Positions 29,696-39,125 of a stretch of DNA of 64,000 bases are shown in pieces. The stretch spans positions 186,001 to 250,000 of the forward strand of contig NZ_PXNN01000013.1 of NCBI RefSeq assembly GCF_003007685.1, given 5' to 3'. Under the pieces are notes generated by a model. It was not told the origin of the DNA. It saw nothing but the letters and a program-made list of their open reading frames with translations, and searched no databases. Each line of letters begins with the position of its first letter. The stretch's first letter is position 1. Position numbers and translations under genes: made by a program. Origin of the DNA: Marinobacter halophilus (GTDB taxonomy: Bacteria > Pseudomonadota > Gammaproteobacteria > Pseudomonadales > Oleiphilaceae).

Positions 29696-30892
29696 TTATC
29701 TGCTCCTCCGAGTGTTAGTGTCCTGACGCGTACGCAATTCCTGCAACACCTGATCGGTCAGGGTGCCGATTTCTGCCTGGTCGGTTCTGCTGCCAGACGA
29801 CCCAGAGCCACCGGTTGCACCACCGGTGCCTTGCATCAGCCGATCAAGCGGCAGGTACATCATGTTGCTGCTGCTTTCGGTGTCGATAAAGATCTTGCTG
29901 CTGTTGGCCAGCACCTCTTCAATGGTCTGGATATACATCCGCTCACGGGTAACCTCGGGGGACATTTGGTAGACCTCCAACAGTTGGGTGAAACGAGAAC
30001 TTTCACCACGAGCACGCTCAACCACCTGAGTCAGGTATCCGTTCGCTTCCTCGATCATGCGCTGAGCCTGACCACGAGCTTCCGGTACGATCCGGTTGCG
30101 GTAGGTTTCGGCCTCTTCTTTCAGGCGCTGCTCGTCCTCACGGGCCCGCTGGACTTCACGGAACGCGTCCTGCACGGCCGGTGGTGGCTGGGTACTCTCG
30201 ACGTTCACCCGAACGATTTCGAGGCCCGTGCCGTAATCACGCAAGAAGCTCTGCAAACGTTGCTCAACCCTAACCCCGAGTTCGGCACGGCCTTCGGTCA
30301 GCACCTCATCGAGAGATGAACTGCCCACTTCATGACGCAGCGCACTGTCGGTGGCGAAAGCAAGGGCTTCGTTGGAATCCCGAACGTTCAGTACATAAGC
30401 GCGGGCATCACCCACGCGGTACTGGACCTGCAATTCCACTGTCACCAGGTTTTCATCCATGGTCAGCATCTGGCCACTAGACTGCGCAGTGCGGACATTG
30501 GTAACACCAACCTTGAACACGCTATCAATCAGGGGCACCTTGAAACGCAGGCCCGGATCTTCGGTGGTGCTGTATTCACCGAATCGCAGAACAACCGCAC
30601 GTTCCTGCGCATCTACGGTGTAGAACGACTGAACCACCACGTAACCGATCACAAGAATGGCTGCGATCGCGATAATGGCACCAAAGCCACCTGCACCGCC
30701 GCCAGAACTGCTTCCACCACCCGATTTACCTGACTTGCCGCCTTTGCCACCCAGCATCCGGTTCAGCTTGTCCAGACCCTTCTTCAGGGCCTCGTCCAGG
30801 TCTGGTGGCCCCTGATCATTGCCGCGACGACCACCACCGGTTCCCCAGGGATCGTTATCGTTGCGGTTTCCACCCGGTTCATTCCAGGCCAT
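29696..30892 (-). CDS. hflK: HflK, SPFH-domain modulator of FtsH
   Basis: Partner of HflC (398 aa). A Gly/Asn/Asp-rich cytosolic N-terminus (residues 1-70) precedes one membrane segment (IIAIAAILVIGYVVVQSF) and the SPFH domain with ERAVVLRFGEYSTTEDPGLRFK, then a long coiled coil. The C-terminal tail is Gly/Ser-rich. It lies 87 bp downstream of hflX in the hfq-hflX-hflK-hflC order. Confidence 0.96.
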   Translation of the reverse strand: MAWNEPGGNRNDNDPWGTGGGRRGNDQGPPDLDEALKKGLDKLNRMLGGKGGKSGKSGGGSSSGGGAGGFGAIIAIAAILVIGYVVVQSFYTVDAQERAVVLRFGEYSTTEDPGLRFKVPLIDSVFKVGVTNVRTAQSSGQMLTMDENLVTVELQVQYRVGDARAYVLNVRDSNEALAFATDSALRHEVGSSSLDEVLTEGRAELGVRVEQRLQSFLRDYGTGLEIVRVNVESTQPPPAVQDAFREVQRAREDEQRLKEEAETYRNRIVPEARGQAQRMIEEANGYLTQVVERARGESSRFTQLLEVYQMSPEVTRERMYIQTIEEVLANSSKIFIDTESSSNMMYLPLDRLMQGTGGATGGSGSSGSRTDQAEIGTLTDQVLQELRTRQDTNTRRSR

Positions 30893-30979
30893 AATTCTCT
30901 CCGTTCATGTATTATCGAATGGCTGCAAATACTAGGGATTTATGAAGGCCCCGGCAACAGTTTGAGGTATTCATGCTGA

Positions 30980-32269
30980 TCAATCTTCCAGGCGGACCGA
31001 TGCAGCGCTTATTCCAGCACGACTCAGCAACTGTAACCAGTCGCGATTTTGCAGCCGTACTTCTACCACCGAATCACCCGTTTCCCTGTGCTCTTCACTA
31101 AGCACCGATCCGGCTTCGTGCAATAACGCTCTGAGCTTGCCATCTGCCGGGCCCAGCAGCACGAAGTGATGTATCACGTCTTCCGCCAGTCGTTCAACAA
31201 CGGCATCGAACAGCATGTCCAACCCTTGCCCGGTCACCGCTGATACCCAGGCACGTACCGGAACACCCTCCTCGTTACGGTCTATACGCGGCTCGAAGTC
31301 GTCCAGCAAGTCAATCTTGTTAAACACTTGCAGCATGGGGATTTCATCTGCACCGATTTCCGCAAGCACACTTTCCACTTGCTCAATGTTGTCATCCCGG
31401 CGCTCGTCATAGCTGTCAATCACGTGCAGCAACAGCGTTGCCTGTGTCGTTTCTTCAAGGGTTGCCCTGAACGCTTCAACCAGCTTGTGCGGCAGATGCC
31501 GTATGAAACCGACCGTATCCGCCATTACGACCAGTCCTATGTCCGGAAGTTCCAGACGACGCAGTGTCGGATCGAGCGTGGCAAACAACTGATCAGCAGC
31601 ATATACGCTGGCGGTGGTAATTCGGTTGAATAAAGTGGATTTTCCAGCGTTGGTGTAACCCACCAGTGACACCGTCGGAATATCCGCCCGTTTGCGCGCC
31701 CGACGCCCCTGGTCACGCTGTTTGCGGACCTTCTCGAGACGCTTGTTAATAGACTTTATACGCTCCCGGAGCAGCCGACGATCTGTTTCAAGCTGGGTTT
31801 CACCCGGGCCTCGCAGGCCAATACCGCCCTTCTGGCGCTCAAGGTGCGTCCAGCCACGGATCAGACGAGTCGACATGTGCTCGAGTTGTGCAAGCTCAAC
31901 CTGCAGCTTGCCTTCGTGGGTGCGGGCACGCTGGGCAAAAATGTCGAGAATAACCCCGGTGCGGTCCAGTACGCGGCACTGAAGTTCCCGTTCAATGTTT
32001 CGCTCTTGACTGGGTTTCAGGGCGTGATTGAACAAAACGACATCGGCCTCGTAGGCTGCCACGGCATCCCGGATTTCTTCCAGCTTGCCATCACCCACAA
32101 ACAGTCTCGGGCTTGGCTGTTTGCGAGTGCCGGTCACCATGGTCATCGGTTCAACACCAGCCGACGTCACCAGTTCCCGAAACTCACCGGGGTCTTCAGT
32201 GTCATCGTGTGCTGTAAATTCTATGTGGACGAGAATCGCCCGCTCACCAACGTCAGGACGTTCAAACAA
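30980..32269 (-). CDS. hflX: GTPase HflX
   Basis: Ribosome-splitting and rescue GTPase (429 aa). The N-terminal HflX domain with RTHEGKLQVELAQL and GGIGLRGPGETQLETDRR precedes the G domain: P-loop GYTNAGKST near residue 207, DTVGFIRHLP (G3) and NKIDLL (G4). The start is TTG: MFERPDVGERA aligns with E. coli MFDRYDAGEQA, and GGAG lies 11 nt upstream. A hairpin with a T-rich tail lies between hfq and this gene. Confidence 0.95.
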   Translation of the reverse strand: MFERPDVGERAILVHIEFTAHDDTEDPGEFRELVTSAGVEPMTMVTGTRKQPSPRLFVGDGKLEEIRDAVAAYEADVVLFNHALKPSQERNIERELQCRVLDRTGVILDIFAQRARTHEGKLQVELAQLEHMSTRLIRGWTHLERQKGGIGLRGPGETQLETDRRLLRERIKSINKRLEKVRKQRDQGRRARKRADIPTVSLVGYTNAGKSTLFNRITTASVYAADQLFATLDPTLRRLELPDIGLVVMADTVGFIRHLPHKLVEAFRATLEETTQATLLLHVIDSYDERRDDNIEQVESVLAEIGADEIPMLQVFNKIDLLDDFEPRIDRNEEGVPVRAWVSAVTGQGLDMLFDAVVERLAEDVIHHFVLLGPADGKLRALLHEAGSVLSEEHRETGDSVVEVRLQNRDWLQLLSRAGISAASVRLED

Positions 32270-32294
32270 GATAGTTCAAGCTCCATAAAAACAA

Positions 32295-32341
32295 ACACCC
32301 GCGGCCATTCGAGCTCTTAGGCTGTCCTGGAACGCGGGTGT
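32295..32341 (-). terminator. Possible terminator or attenuator between hfq and hflX
   Basis: On the minus strand ACACCCGCG (complement of 32333-32341) pairs with CGCGGGTGT (complement of 32295-32303) over a 29-base loop, followed by GTTTGTTTTT. The 9-bp GC-rich stem and T-rich tail look like a terminator just before the hflX ribosome binding site, so it could lower hflX expression relative to hfq. The long loop makes it weaker than the other terminators here. Confidence 0.5.
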
Positions 32342-32366
32342 GGGAAACCGGAAGTGTCCGCAAAGA

Positions 32367-32615
32367 TCAGTCTTCAGACTCACCCTCAGCCGGGTTCTGA
32401 GGCGGCAAGCGCACATTACGCGCGGGCACCACAGTAGAAATCGCGTGCTTGTAGACCATCTGGCTGACGGTATTCTTCAGCAGAATGACAAATTGGTCAA
32501 AGGATTCAATCTGTCCCTGCAGCTTGATGCCGTTGACCAGGAAGATAGAAACCGGAATGCGTTCCTTGCGCAAAGCATTGAGGTAAGGGTCTTGTAAAGA
32601 GTGCCCTTTTGACAT
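32367..32615 (-). CDS. hfq: RNA chaperone Hfq
   Basis: Sm-like hexameric RNA chaperone (82 aa) that pairs small RNAs with mRNAs. [30 protein letters not shown] is the Sm1 region with the proximal-face Gln8, and [12 protein letters not shown] is the Sm2 motif. The C-terminal tail is short and acidic (NPAEGESED), as in Pseudomonas-type Hfq. Downstream of miaA by 34 bp, the standard order. Confidence 0.98.
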   Translation of the reverse strand: MSKGHSLQDPYLNALRKERIPVSIFLVNGIKLQGQIESFDQFVILLKNTVSQMVYKHAISTVVPARNVRLPPQNPAEGESED

Positions 32616-32649
32616 GTGTTTTCTCCTGTTTATGAGTAAATGCAGATCG

Positions 32650-33690
32650 TCATTTTTCTGAATTAAATGTGGTGTGAAGCCCGGATTTTTTCAAGGTTTC
32701 AATCACCACTTGCGGATCACCAACGCTCAGCCAGTGAACATTTGGCCATTTACGTAGCCAGGTAAGCTGCCGTTTGGCCAACTGGCGGGTGGCAGCCACT
32801 CCCTTACTAACAAACGCCTCATAATCACTGCTGCCCGAAAGATAATCCCAGGCCTGCCGATAACCAACGCAACGCATCGATGGCATGTCAGAATTGAGAT
32901 TACCCCGCTCCATCAGGATTTCCACTTCATTCAGGAATCCCGACTCAAGCATAGCCTGAAAGCGCTGCTGTATCCGCTGATGCAGCTCGGAACGCTCGAC
33001 TGGCGCTAAGGCAAACTGTGAAACAGTATACGGCAGGCTCGGGCTTTCGTCTGCCTGCCAGCGAGTAAAATAGGTGTAATCCTCAATGCCCGACAGGTTA
33101 TCCCCTGAGGAAGTTCCAGACGGCGCCTGCCAGATTTCCGAAATTGGCCTTCCGGTCAGGCGGATCACTTCAAGCGCACGCATCAGACGCTGGCGATTAT
33201 TGGGGTGAATCAACCCGGCCGCCACCGGGTCACGGGCCGCCAGTTCGCGGTGCAACTGCTCCCAGCCGTGTTCTTTAGCTTCCCGCTCAAGTTGCTCCCG
33301 CAGCGCGGGACTGGCGGAGGGCAGGTCCGACATACCGTGCAGCAGCGCCTTGAAGTACATCATGGTGCCGCCAACCAGCAAAGGGATGCGGCCGCGACCG
33401 GTAATTTCCGCCATCTCAGCCAGCGCATCGCGGCGAAAATCCGCAGCGGAGTATGTGTCAGCAGGATCGCAAATATCGATTAACCGGTGCGGCGCTGTGG
33501 TCAGTTCCTCAGCACCCGGTTTCGCCGTCCCTATATCCATGCCGCGATAAACCATCGCGGAATCCACGCTGATGATGTCACAGGGCAGGCGCCGGCAGAG
33601 CTCAATGGCAAGATCGGTTTTGCCAGAGGCGGTCGGCCCCATCAGGAAAATGGCCGGTGGCAAGGGCGCTGGAGCGTCAGGTTCGGACAT
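32650..33690 (-). CDS. miaA: tRNA dimethylallyltransferase MiaA
   Basis: Transfers the dimethylallyl group to A37 of UNN-reading tRNAs (346 aa), making the substrate of MiaB at the window's left edge. The P-loop [14 protein letters not shown] is at about residues 18-31, followed by [19 protein letters not shown]. The insertion domain and C-terminal [14 protein letters not shown] are intact. It starts 7 bp after mutL. Confidence 0.97.
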   Translation of the reverse strand: MSEPDAPAPLPPAIFLMGPTASGKTDLAIELCRRLPCDIISVDSAMVYRGMDIGTAKPGAEELTTAPHRLIDICDPADTYSAADFRRDALAEMAEITGRGRIPLLVGGTMMYFKALLHGMSDLPSASPALREQLEREAKEHGWEQLHRELAARDPVAAGLIHPNNRQRLMRALEVIRLTGRPISEIWQAPSGTSSGDNLSGIEDYTYFTRWQADESPSLPYTVSQFALAPVERSELHQRIQQRFQAMLESGFLNEVEILMERGNLNSDMPSMRCVGYRQAWDYLSGSSDYEAFVSKGVAATRQLAKRQLTWLRKWPNVHWLSVGDPQVVIETLKKSGLHTTFNSEK

Positions 33691-33697
33691 AATTGAC

Positions 33698-35587
33698 TTA
33701 ACGGCCCCTCAGGAACAGCTTGTCGAGCTCGGAAAGGGTGACCAGGGTCCATGTTGGTCGGCCATGGTTACACTGGCCACTGCGCTCGGTGGCTTCCATA
33801 TCACGCAGCAGCGAATTCATTTCCGGAATCGTCAGTTGGCGGTTGGCCCGCACTGAGCCATGACAGGCCATGGTGCCCAGCAATTCATGGGTCACGGCTT
33901 CAATGCGATCGCTCTGACCATGTTCGATCAGATCCGCGAGCACGTCGCGCACCAGTTGTTCGGTGTTCGCCCCGCGCAACAACGCCGGAATCTGCCGCAC
34001 GGCCAAGGTTTCTGGTCCGATTCGTTCAATCTGCAAGCCCAGATGCCGCAACTCCTCGCCGTGGGTTTCGGCCAGAGCGGCTTCTTTCTGGCTGACCGCC
34101 AGTGACAGCGGCACCAACAAAGGCTGAGTTTTCAGATCCTGCTCGACCAGAGCCCGCTTCATTCGCTCATAGGTGATGCGCTCGTGGGCCGCGTGCATGT
34201 CAACCACAATCATACCCGCTTTGCCCTGAGCGAGAATGTAAATCCCGTGCAATTGCGCAATGGCATAGCCCAGTGGTGGCTCCTCAGCGCTGTCATGCGG
34301 TGGTGTGGTCGGGATCTGCTGCGATGATGAATGACCTGGCCCTGAGGCCACTCCGCCGCCCTCGTTCAGGGACTGGTAGAACGCCATTTGGTCACTGGCC
34401 TTCCATTCCTGCTGCGGTGGCATAGCCGCTGAATGGCCGAAACCACCCTGCCCTGACAACTGCCCGGGCATCATCGATGCCGGTTGAGTTCCATAGAGCG
34501 ACACAGGGGCAGGCGAATCCGTCGGTGACGCCCCCTGTTCCCGACCAAAAGATTGTGCGACCGCACCTCTGAACTGGTCATCCGGGCGCACATCCGCCAA
34601 CGCCCGGTGCAAGGTTCGGAAGATGAAGTCGTGAACCAGGCGACCATCGCGGAACCTCACTTCATGCTTGGTGGGGTGCACGTTGACATCAACGGTGGCG
34701 GGGTCCACTTCAAGATACAGCACAAAGGCAGGATGACGATTGTTGTAAAGCACATCCCGATAGGCCTGCCGCACAGCGTGAGCGACCAGTTTGTCCCGGA
34801 TCACCCGACCGTTAACGAAGAAATACTGCAAGTCAGACTGACTGCGCGAGAACGTCGGCAAGGCTACCCAGCCCCACAACCTCAGGCCGGTTGCTTCAGC
34901 ATCGATCACCACCGCGTTGTCAATGAACTGCTGACCACACAGCGAACCAATCCGCCGCTCCTTGTCGACCTCGGATTCCGCAGGTCGCAAACTCTGCACC
35001 ACACGCTGGTTGTGGCGCAGGGTGAAACCGGCGTCAAAACGGCTCAGGGCCTGCCGGCGAATGCACTCTTCCACATGGTTGAATTCGGTTTTCTCGGTAC
35101 GCAGGAATTTGCGTCGTGCCGGAGTATTGAAGAACAGGTCACGGACTTCCACCGTGGTACCGACCGGGTGGGCGGCGGGGGAGATGCGCGCATCCATATC
35201 GCGACCTTCTACCTCAACACGGGCAGCGGCTTCCTGAGTTTCGGTTCGCGAGGTCAGTGCCAGACGGGAAACCGAGCTGATACTGGCAAGAGCCTCACCC
35301 CGGAAGCCAAGAGTGCCGACCGCTTCGAGATCGTCCAAGGTCAGGATTTTGCTGGTGGCATGCCGGCTCAATGCCAAGGGCAGATCGGACTCATCAATAC
35401 CCGAGCCGTCATCACGCACCCGGATCAGCTTTGCGCCGCCCTGCTCCACTTCAATATCAACCCGGCTAGCGCCGGCATCCAGCGCGTTTTCCACCAGTTC
35501 TTTGACAACTGAGGCTGGGCGCTCCACCACTTCACCAGCGGCAATCTGGTTGGCAAGCCGGGGCGAGAGCAACTGAATGTGGGGCAT
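33698..35587 (-). CDS. mutL: DNA mismatch repair protein MutL (endonuclease type)
   Basis: Mismatch repair ATPase (629 aa). The GHKL ATPase motifs are [21 protein letters not shown] and [12 protein letters not shown]; a Pro/Ser/Gln-rich linker (about 345-430) leads to the dimerisation domain. That domain contains [12 protein letters not shown] near residue 461, which fits the latent endonuclease signature DQHA-x2-E-x4-E with Gln changed to Met, and a C-terminal CNHGRPTW. Unlike E. coli MutL it therefore looks able to nick DNA itself. Downstream of amiB by 20 bp. Confidence 0.95.
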   Translation of the reverse strand: MPHIQLLSPRLANQIAAGEVVERPASVVKELVENALDAGASRVDIEVEQGGAKLIRVRDDGSGIDESDLPLALSRHATSKILTLDDLEAVGTLGFRGEALASISSVSRLALTSRTETQEAAARVEVEGRDMDARISPAAHPVGTTVEVRDLFFNTPARRKFLRTEKTEFNHVEECIRRQALSRFDAGFTLRHNQRVVQSLRPAESEVDKERRIGSLCGQQFIDNAVVIDAEATGLRLWGWVALPTFSRSQSDLQYFFVNGRVIRDKLVAHAVRQAYRDVLYNNRHPAFVLYLEVDPATVDVNVHPTKHEVRFRDGRLVHDFIFRTLHRALADVRPDDQFRGAVAQSFGREQGASPTDSPAPVSLYGTQPASMMPGQLSGQGGFGHSAAMPPQQEWKASDQMAFYQSLNEGGGVASGPGHSSSQQIPTTPPHDSAEEPPLGYAIAQLHGIYILAQGKAGMIVVDMHAAHERITYERMKRALVEQDLKTQPLLVPLSLAVSQKEAALAETHGEELRHLGLQIERIGPETLAVRQIPALLRGANTEQLVRDVLADLIEHGQSDRIEAVTHELLGTMACHGSVRANRQLTIPEMNSLLRDMEATERSGQCNHGRPTWTLVTLSELDKLFLRGR

Positions 35588-35607
35588 ATCCGGGAACTAC
35601 CTCTTGA

Positions 35608-36939
35608 TCAGGATGAGGGAATACGAATGGTTTGCCCTACCATAACACGATCGTCGTTCATCCCGTTAAAGCGCATCAGCTCACTGACGGTGGTCTGATT
35701 TTGCCTGGCGACGCCCGACAGCGTGTCACCGCGCTGAATACGATAACGGCTGATCTGGCCACCGCCGCGCTGATTTTCCTTTTGCCAGGCCAGCAGTGTG
35801 CCTGGTGGTGGAGTACGCTGAAAATGGTCATTGATACCGTCCATGACGGCGCTGGCCAGACGGTTCCGATACCTCTCGGAACCCAGATTCTTTTCTTCTG
35901 TGGGGTTAGATATGAAGCCCGCCTCTACCAGTATCGAGGGAATGTCCGGCGATTTCAGGACCGCAAAAGCTGCCTGCTCCACGCCCGGCTTGTGCAATTT
36001 TGCGACATCGCCCAGTTTGCCCAGCACCGAACTGCCGACCCCCAGACTGGCGTTGATACTGGCCGTCATCGACAAGTCCAGCAGCACCCCGGCGAGCATA
36101 TCGTCACGGCCATCGAGGGACAGCCCGCCGGCGCCGCCGATCAAGTCGGAGCGATTTTCACTCTGCGCCAGCCACCGTGCGGTTTCACTGGTAGCTCCCC
36201 GTTGCGACAAGGCAAAAACCGAGGCGCCGCTGGGCTGTGGCGTGCGGAAGGCATCAGCATGCATCGAGACAAACAGGTCGGCGTTGTATTTGCGGGCTAA
36301 CAGCGTGCGATTGCGCAGACCAATGTAATAATCCCCGGTGCGCGTGAGTTTCGCAGTATAGCCTGGCTGCTTGTTAATCAGTTCAGCCAGTGTTTTGGAC
36401 ATTTTGAACACCACGTCTTTTTCCCGGGTGCCCCGGGGGCCAATGGCGCCAGGATCTTCACCGCCATGGCCCGGGTCAATTACCACCACAATGTCGCGCT
36501 TGCCGGCGGAATCCTGGGTGACCGTCGGGCTGGCCGCGCGTTCCAGACGACTGCCTTGCTCATCAATCAGGTCAACCACCAGACGGTGCCCGTATTGCTG
36601 GTTTGGTTCCAGCACAAAGCTGCGGGGTTTGATGTCGCTTTTCAGATCCAGAACCACCCGCAGGTCGCTGCCATTGCGCGGCGCACTCCGTATACGCTGT
36701 ATCGGGCTACCGCTCAGGTCGACCTTGCTGAGATCTGCTTTCAGGGCGGTACCCTTCAGGTCGATGACCAGCCTTGGCGGCCCCGAAAGCGCAAACACAT
36801 TATGATCCACGCCACCCTGAGTATCGAGGACAAGGCGAGTATGATCCGGCGCCGGCCAGATCCGAACCCCTTCAATTTGAGTGCCGGCCTGAACCAGGCT
36901 GGCGACCAGGGCCAGCATTAAAACCAGTACAATTTTCAT
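35608..36939 (-). CDS. amiB: N-acetylmuramoyl-L-alanine amidase, AMIN + Amidase_3 + LysM
   Basis: Periplasmic septum-splitting amidase (443 aa). A signal peptide (MKIVLVLMLALVASLVQA) leads to an AMIN domain (about 25-135), a zinc amidase domain (150-375) with VVIDPGHGGEDPGAIGPRG, SMHADAF and VEAGFISNPTEE carrying the metal ligands and catalytic Glu, and one LysM repeat (YRIQRGDTLSGVARQN) at the C-terminus. It overlaps tsaE by ATGA. The LysM makes it the AmiB type, expected to be activated by an EnvC or NlpD factor. Confidence 0.94.
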   Translation of the reverse strand: MKIVLVLMLALVASLVQAGTQIEGVRIWPAPDHTRLVLDTQGGVDHNVFALSGPPRLVIDLKGTALKADLSKVDLSGSPIQRIRSAPRNGSDLRVVLDLKSDIKPRSFVLEPNQQYGHRLVVDLIDEQGSRLERAASPTVTQDSAGKRDIVVVIDPGHGGEDPGAIGPRGTREKDVVFKMSKTLAELINKQPGYTAKLTRTGDYYIGLRNRTLLARKYNADLFVSMHADAFRTPQPSGASVFALSQRGATSETARWLAQSENRSDLIGGAGGLSLDGRDDMLAGVLLDLSMTASINASLGVGSSVLGKLGDVAKLHKPGVEQAAFAVLKSPDIPSILVEAGFISNPTEEKNLGSERYRNRLASAVMDGINDHFQRTPPPGTLLAWQKENQRGGGQISRYRIQRGDTLSGVARQNQTTVSELMRFNGMNDDRVMVGQTIRIPSS

Positions 36940-37433
36940 AAATCCGGCCCTATCAACTCAATGTTGTTCAGCAGCGATGCTCCAAATTCCGACCGGGCCC
37001 GCAACACCACCGATCGTCCGTCATCCTGCCGTTCAAGATGTATCTCGAGATCCGGATCGGGCAATACGCCTTGACCGCGCTCAGGCCATTCGATCAGGCA
37101 AAAACTACGTTCAGAGAAATAATCCCGAATGCCCATATATTCCAGTTCCTCAGGGTCGCCCAGGCGGTACAGATCAAAATGGTAAACGGGCGGCTCCAGC
37201 TCTTCATAGGGTTCTACCAGCGTGTAGGTGGGACTCTTTACCGCACCCTCGTGCCCCAGACCACGCATAACGCCCCGACTGAGAGTGGTTTTACCCATAC
37301 CAAGTTCACCGTCCAGAAACACGGTGACGCCCCGCCCTGAGGCTTTGACCAGCGAAGCCAGCTCACCGCCCAGTTGTTCGGTTTCTGATTCGCTCTCCAG
37401 AAAAAACCGGCGTTCGTTGCCGAAGATATTCAT
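36936..37433 (-). CDS. tsaE: tRNA t6A biosynthesis ATPase TsaE
   Basis: P-loop ATPase (165 aa) required for threonylcarbamoyladenosine at tRNA position 37. DGELGMGKTTLSRGVMRGLGH holds the P-loop, PTYTLVEPYE the switch region, and FDLYRL and LIEWPERG are further conserved. ATGA overlaps link it to nnr upstream and amiB downstream. Confidence 0.96.
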   Translation of the reverse strand: MNIFGNERRFFLESESETEQLGGELASLVKASGRGVTVFLDGELGMGKTTLSRGVMRGLGHEGAVKSPTYTLVEPYEELEPPVYHFDLYRLGDPEELEYMGIRDYFSERSFCLIEWPERGQGVLPDPDLEIHLERQDDGRSVVLRARSEFGASLLNNIELIGPDL

Positions 37434-38992
37434 AGCTGCTCCCGGTCATGATTTCTATCAACCCGTTCCGTTTTTCTCAGGACCCTGGGCACGGCGTCAA
37501 TGACGTCAGCAGGCGTCAATCCCATATATCCGACCTGTTGTGCAGCATAATCCGCTGCCGCCAGATGCAGCGCAGCGGCCATCACAGTAACCCGTTCAGG
37601 GTCAGCCATCTGACCCATCAATGCGCCAATCATTCCCGACAAGACATCACCCATCCCGCCGGTGGCCATGCCCGGGTTTCCCCCGGCAATTATAGATGAT
37701 TGCCCGTGATCACCGACTACCACGGTGCCCGCGCCTTTCAGCAGCACCACCCCGCCCCAGATTTTCTGAATTCGGCGGCCGGCCGACAGGCGATCGGCTT
37801 CTATTTCATGGACCTTGCATCCCAGTAGCCGGGCAGCCTCGCCAGGGTGCGGCGTCAGAATATGATTGTCAGCAGCCACCGGCTCGCGCGCAGCCATCAG
37901 GTTCAGGGCGTCGGCATCCAGTACCCGGGGCTTGCCGCTCGCCAGAACCTGTTGCAACATCTGCTGGCCCCAGGCCGACTGGCCCATGCCCGGGCCACAC
38001 ACCAACACGTCCGCTTTTGCCAGCAAAGATTTCAGCCCAGAGCCGTGAACCACGCCGTGAACCATTAGAAACGGACACCGGGCCAACGCCGCGGTCACGT
38101 GCTCCGGACGCGTGACCAGAGAAACCAGCCCTGCGCCTGTCCGGGAAGCTGCCTCCGCCGCCATGATGCCTGCGCCACCAAAACCTCGATCACCCGCCAC
38201 CACCAGCACATGACCAAAACGTCCTTTATGGGCGTTCATCGGCCTGACGGGCAGCCAGTGTCGGCAGTCTTGCCAGCTGTGCAGTGCCGAAATCGGCTGC
38301 TCGCCGCTTTCAGTGACGTCGTGGCCGGTATCGAGCGCATCAAACACAACTTTGCCGCACACGCCGGCACCAGCGCCGGTATACAAGCCCGCTTTCGACC
38401 CGATAAAGGTTACCGTCAGCTGTGCGTGAACGACTTCGCCTTCGGCCGACCCGGTGGTGGCATCAAGCCCGGAGGGCATATCCACCGCCAACACCGGCAA
38501 CGCCGACCTGTTGATCTGACGAATGATACCGGCAACCGGCTCCCGGGGCGCCCCGGTCACGCCGGTTCCTAACATGGCATCCACCACCAGGCCTGCCGAA
38601 GACAGCTGGCGACTTATATCGGCCTCGTTCAACTCGTTGAGCTCGGCAATCGGAACACCATCGGCCCGGGCCTTGTTCAGTGCCTTGAGCGCATCGCCCT
38701 GCAGTTTTCCGGTAGGCGCAACGGCGATACATTCCACCAATAGTCCGTGGCGCCGGGCATTCGCTGCCACCAGATAACCATCACCACCATTATTCCCTGC
38801 CCCACAAAATATCAGAACCGAATCAGGCGCTGGCCAGTGCTTGATCAGCTGACGAAACGCTGAACGCGCCGCCGACTGCATCAGTTCAAAGCCATCAACA
38901 CCTTGCTGATCAATCAGATAACGGTCCATCGCCCGAACCGAATCGGCGGAATAGAGGGCTTCTGGTAGACTATGCGCAGTGCGCGTGAACAT
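37430..38992 (-). CDS. nnr: Bifunctional NAD(P)HX epimerase/dehydratase Nnr
   Basis: Repairs hydrated NAD(P)H (520 aa). The N-terminal YjeF domain (about 10-220, FCGAGNNGGDGYLVA and DAMLGTGVTG) is the epimerase; the C-terminal ribokinase-like domain (240-510, LTPHPGEAARLLG and GNPGMATGGMGDVLSG) is the ADP/ATP-dependent dehydratase. Heads the nnr-tsaE-amiB-mutL-miaA-hfq-hflX-hflK-hflC run and diverges from queG. Confidence 0.95.
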   Translation of the reverse strand: MFTRTAHSLPEALYSADSVRAMDRYLIDQQGVDGFELMQSAARSAFRQLIKHWPAPDSVLIFCGAGNNGGDGYLVAANARRHGLLVECIAVAPTGKLQGDALKALNKARADGVPIAELNELNEADISRQLSSAGLVVDAMLGTGVTGAPREPVAGIIRQINRSALPVLAVDMPSGLDATTGSAEGEVVHAQLTVTFIGSKAGLYTGAGAGVCGKVVFDALDTGHDVTESGEQPISALHSWQDCRHWLPVRPMNAHKGRFGHVLVVAGDRGFGGAGIMAAEAASRTGAGLVSLVTRPEHVTAALARCPFLMVHGVVHGSGLKSLLAKADVLVCGPGMGQSAWGQQMLQQVLASGKPRVLDADALNLMAAREPVAADNHILTPHPGEAARLLGCKVHEIEADRLSAGRRIQKIWGGVVLLKGAGTVVVGDHGQSSIIAGGNPGMATGGMGDVLSGMIGALMGQMADPERVTVMAAALHLAAADYAAQQVGYMGLTPADVIDAVPRVLRKTERVDRNHDREQL

Positions 38993-39125
38993 TCGCCGGA
39001 ACTCCCGTTAAAGAAACCAGTTTAAGAAAACTGGCCAGACACCTGTAAAGAATAGCAAAACAGGAAAAAAGGTCATAACTTAATCAAATTAAATCTTCGC
39101 AGGTTACGCTGCCAGCATCGAATTC

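Noticed and set aside
34553-35512. 319-codon plus-strand frame opposite mutL
   Set aside because: Shadow of the MutL ATPase domain; no independent support.
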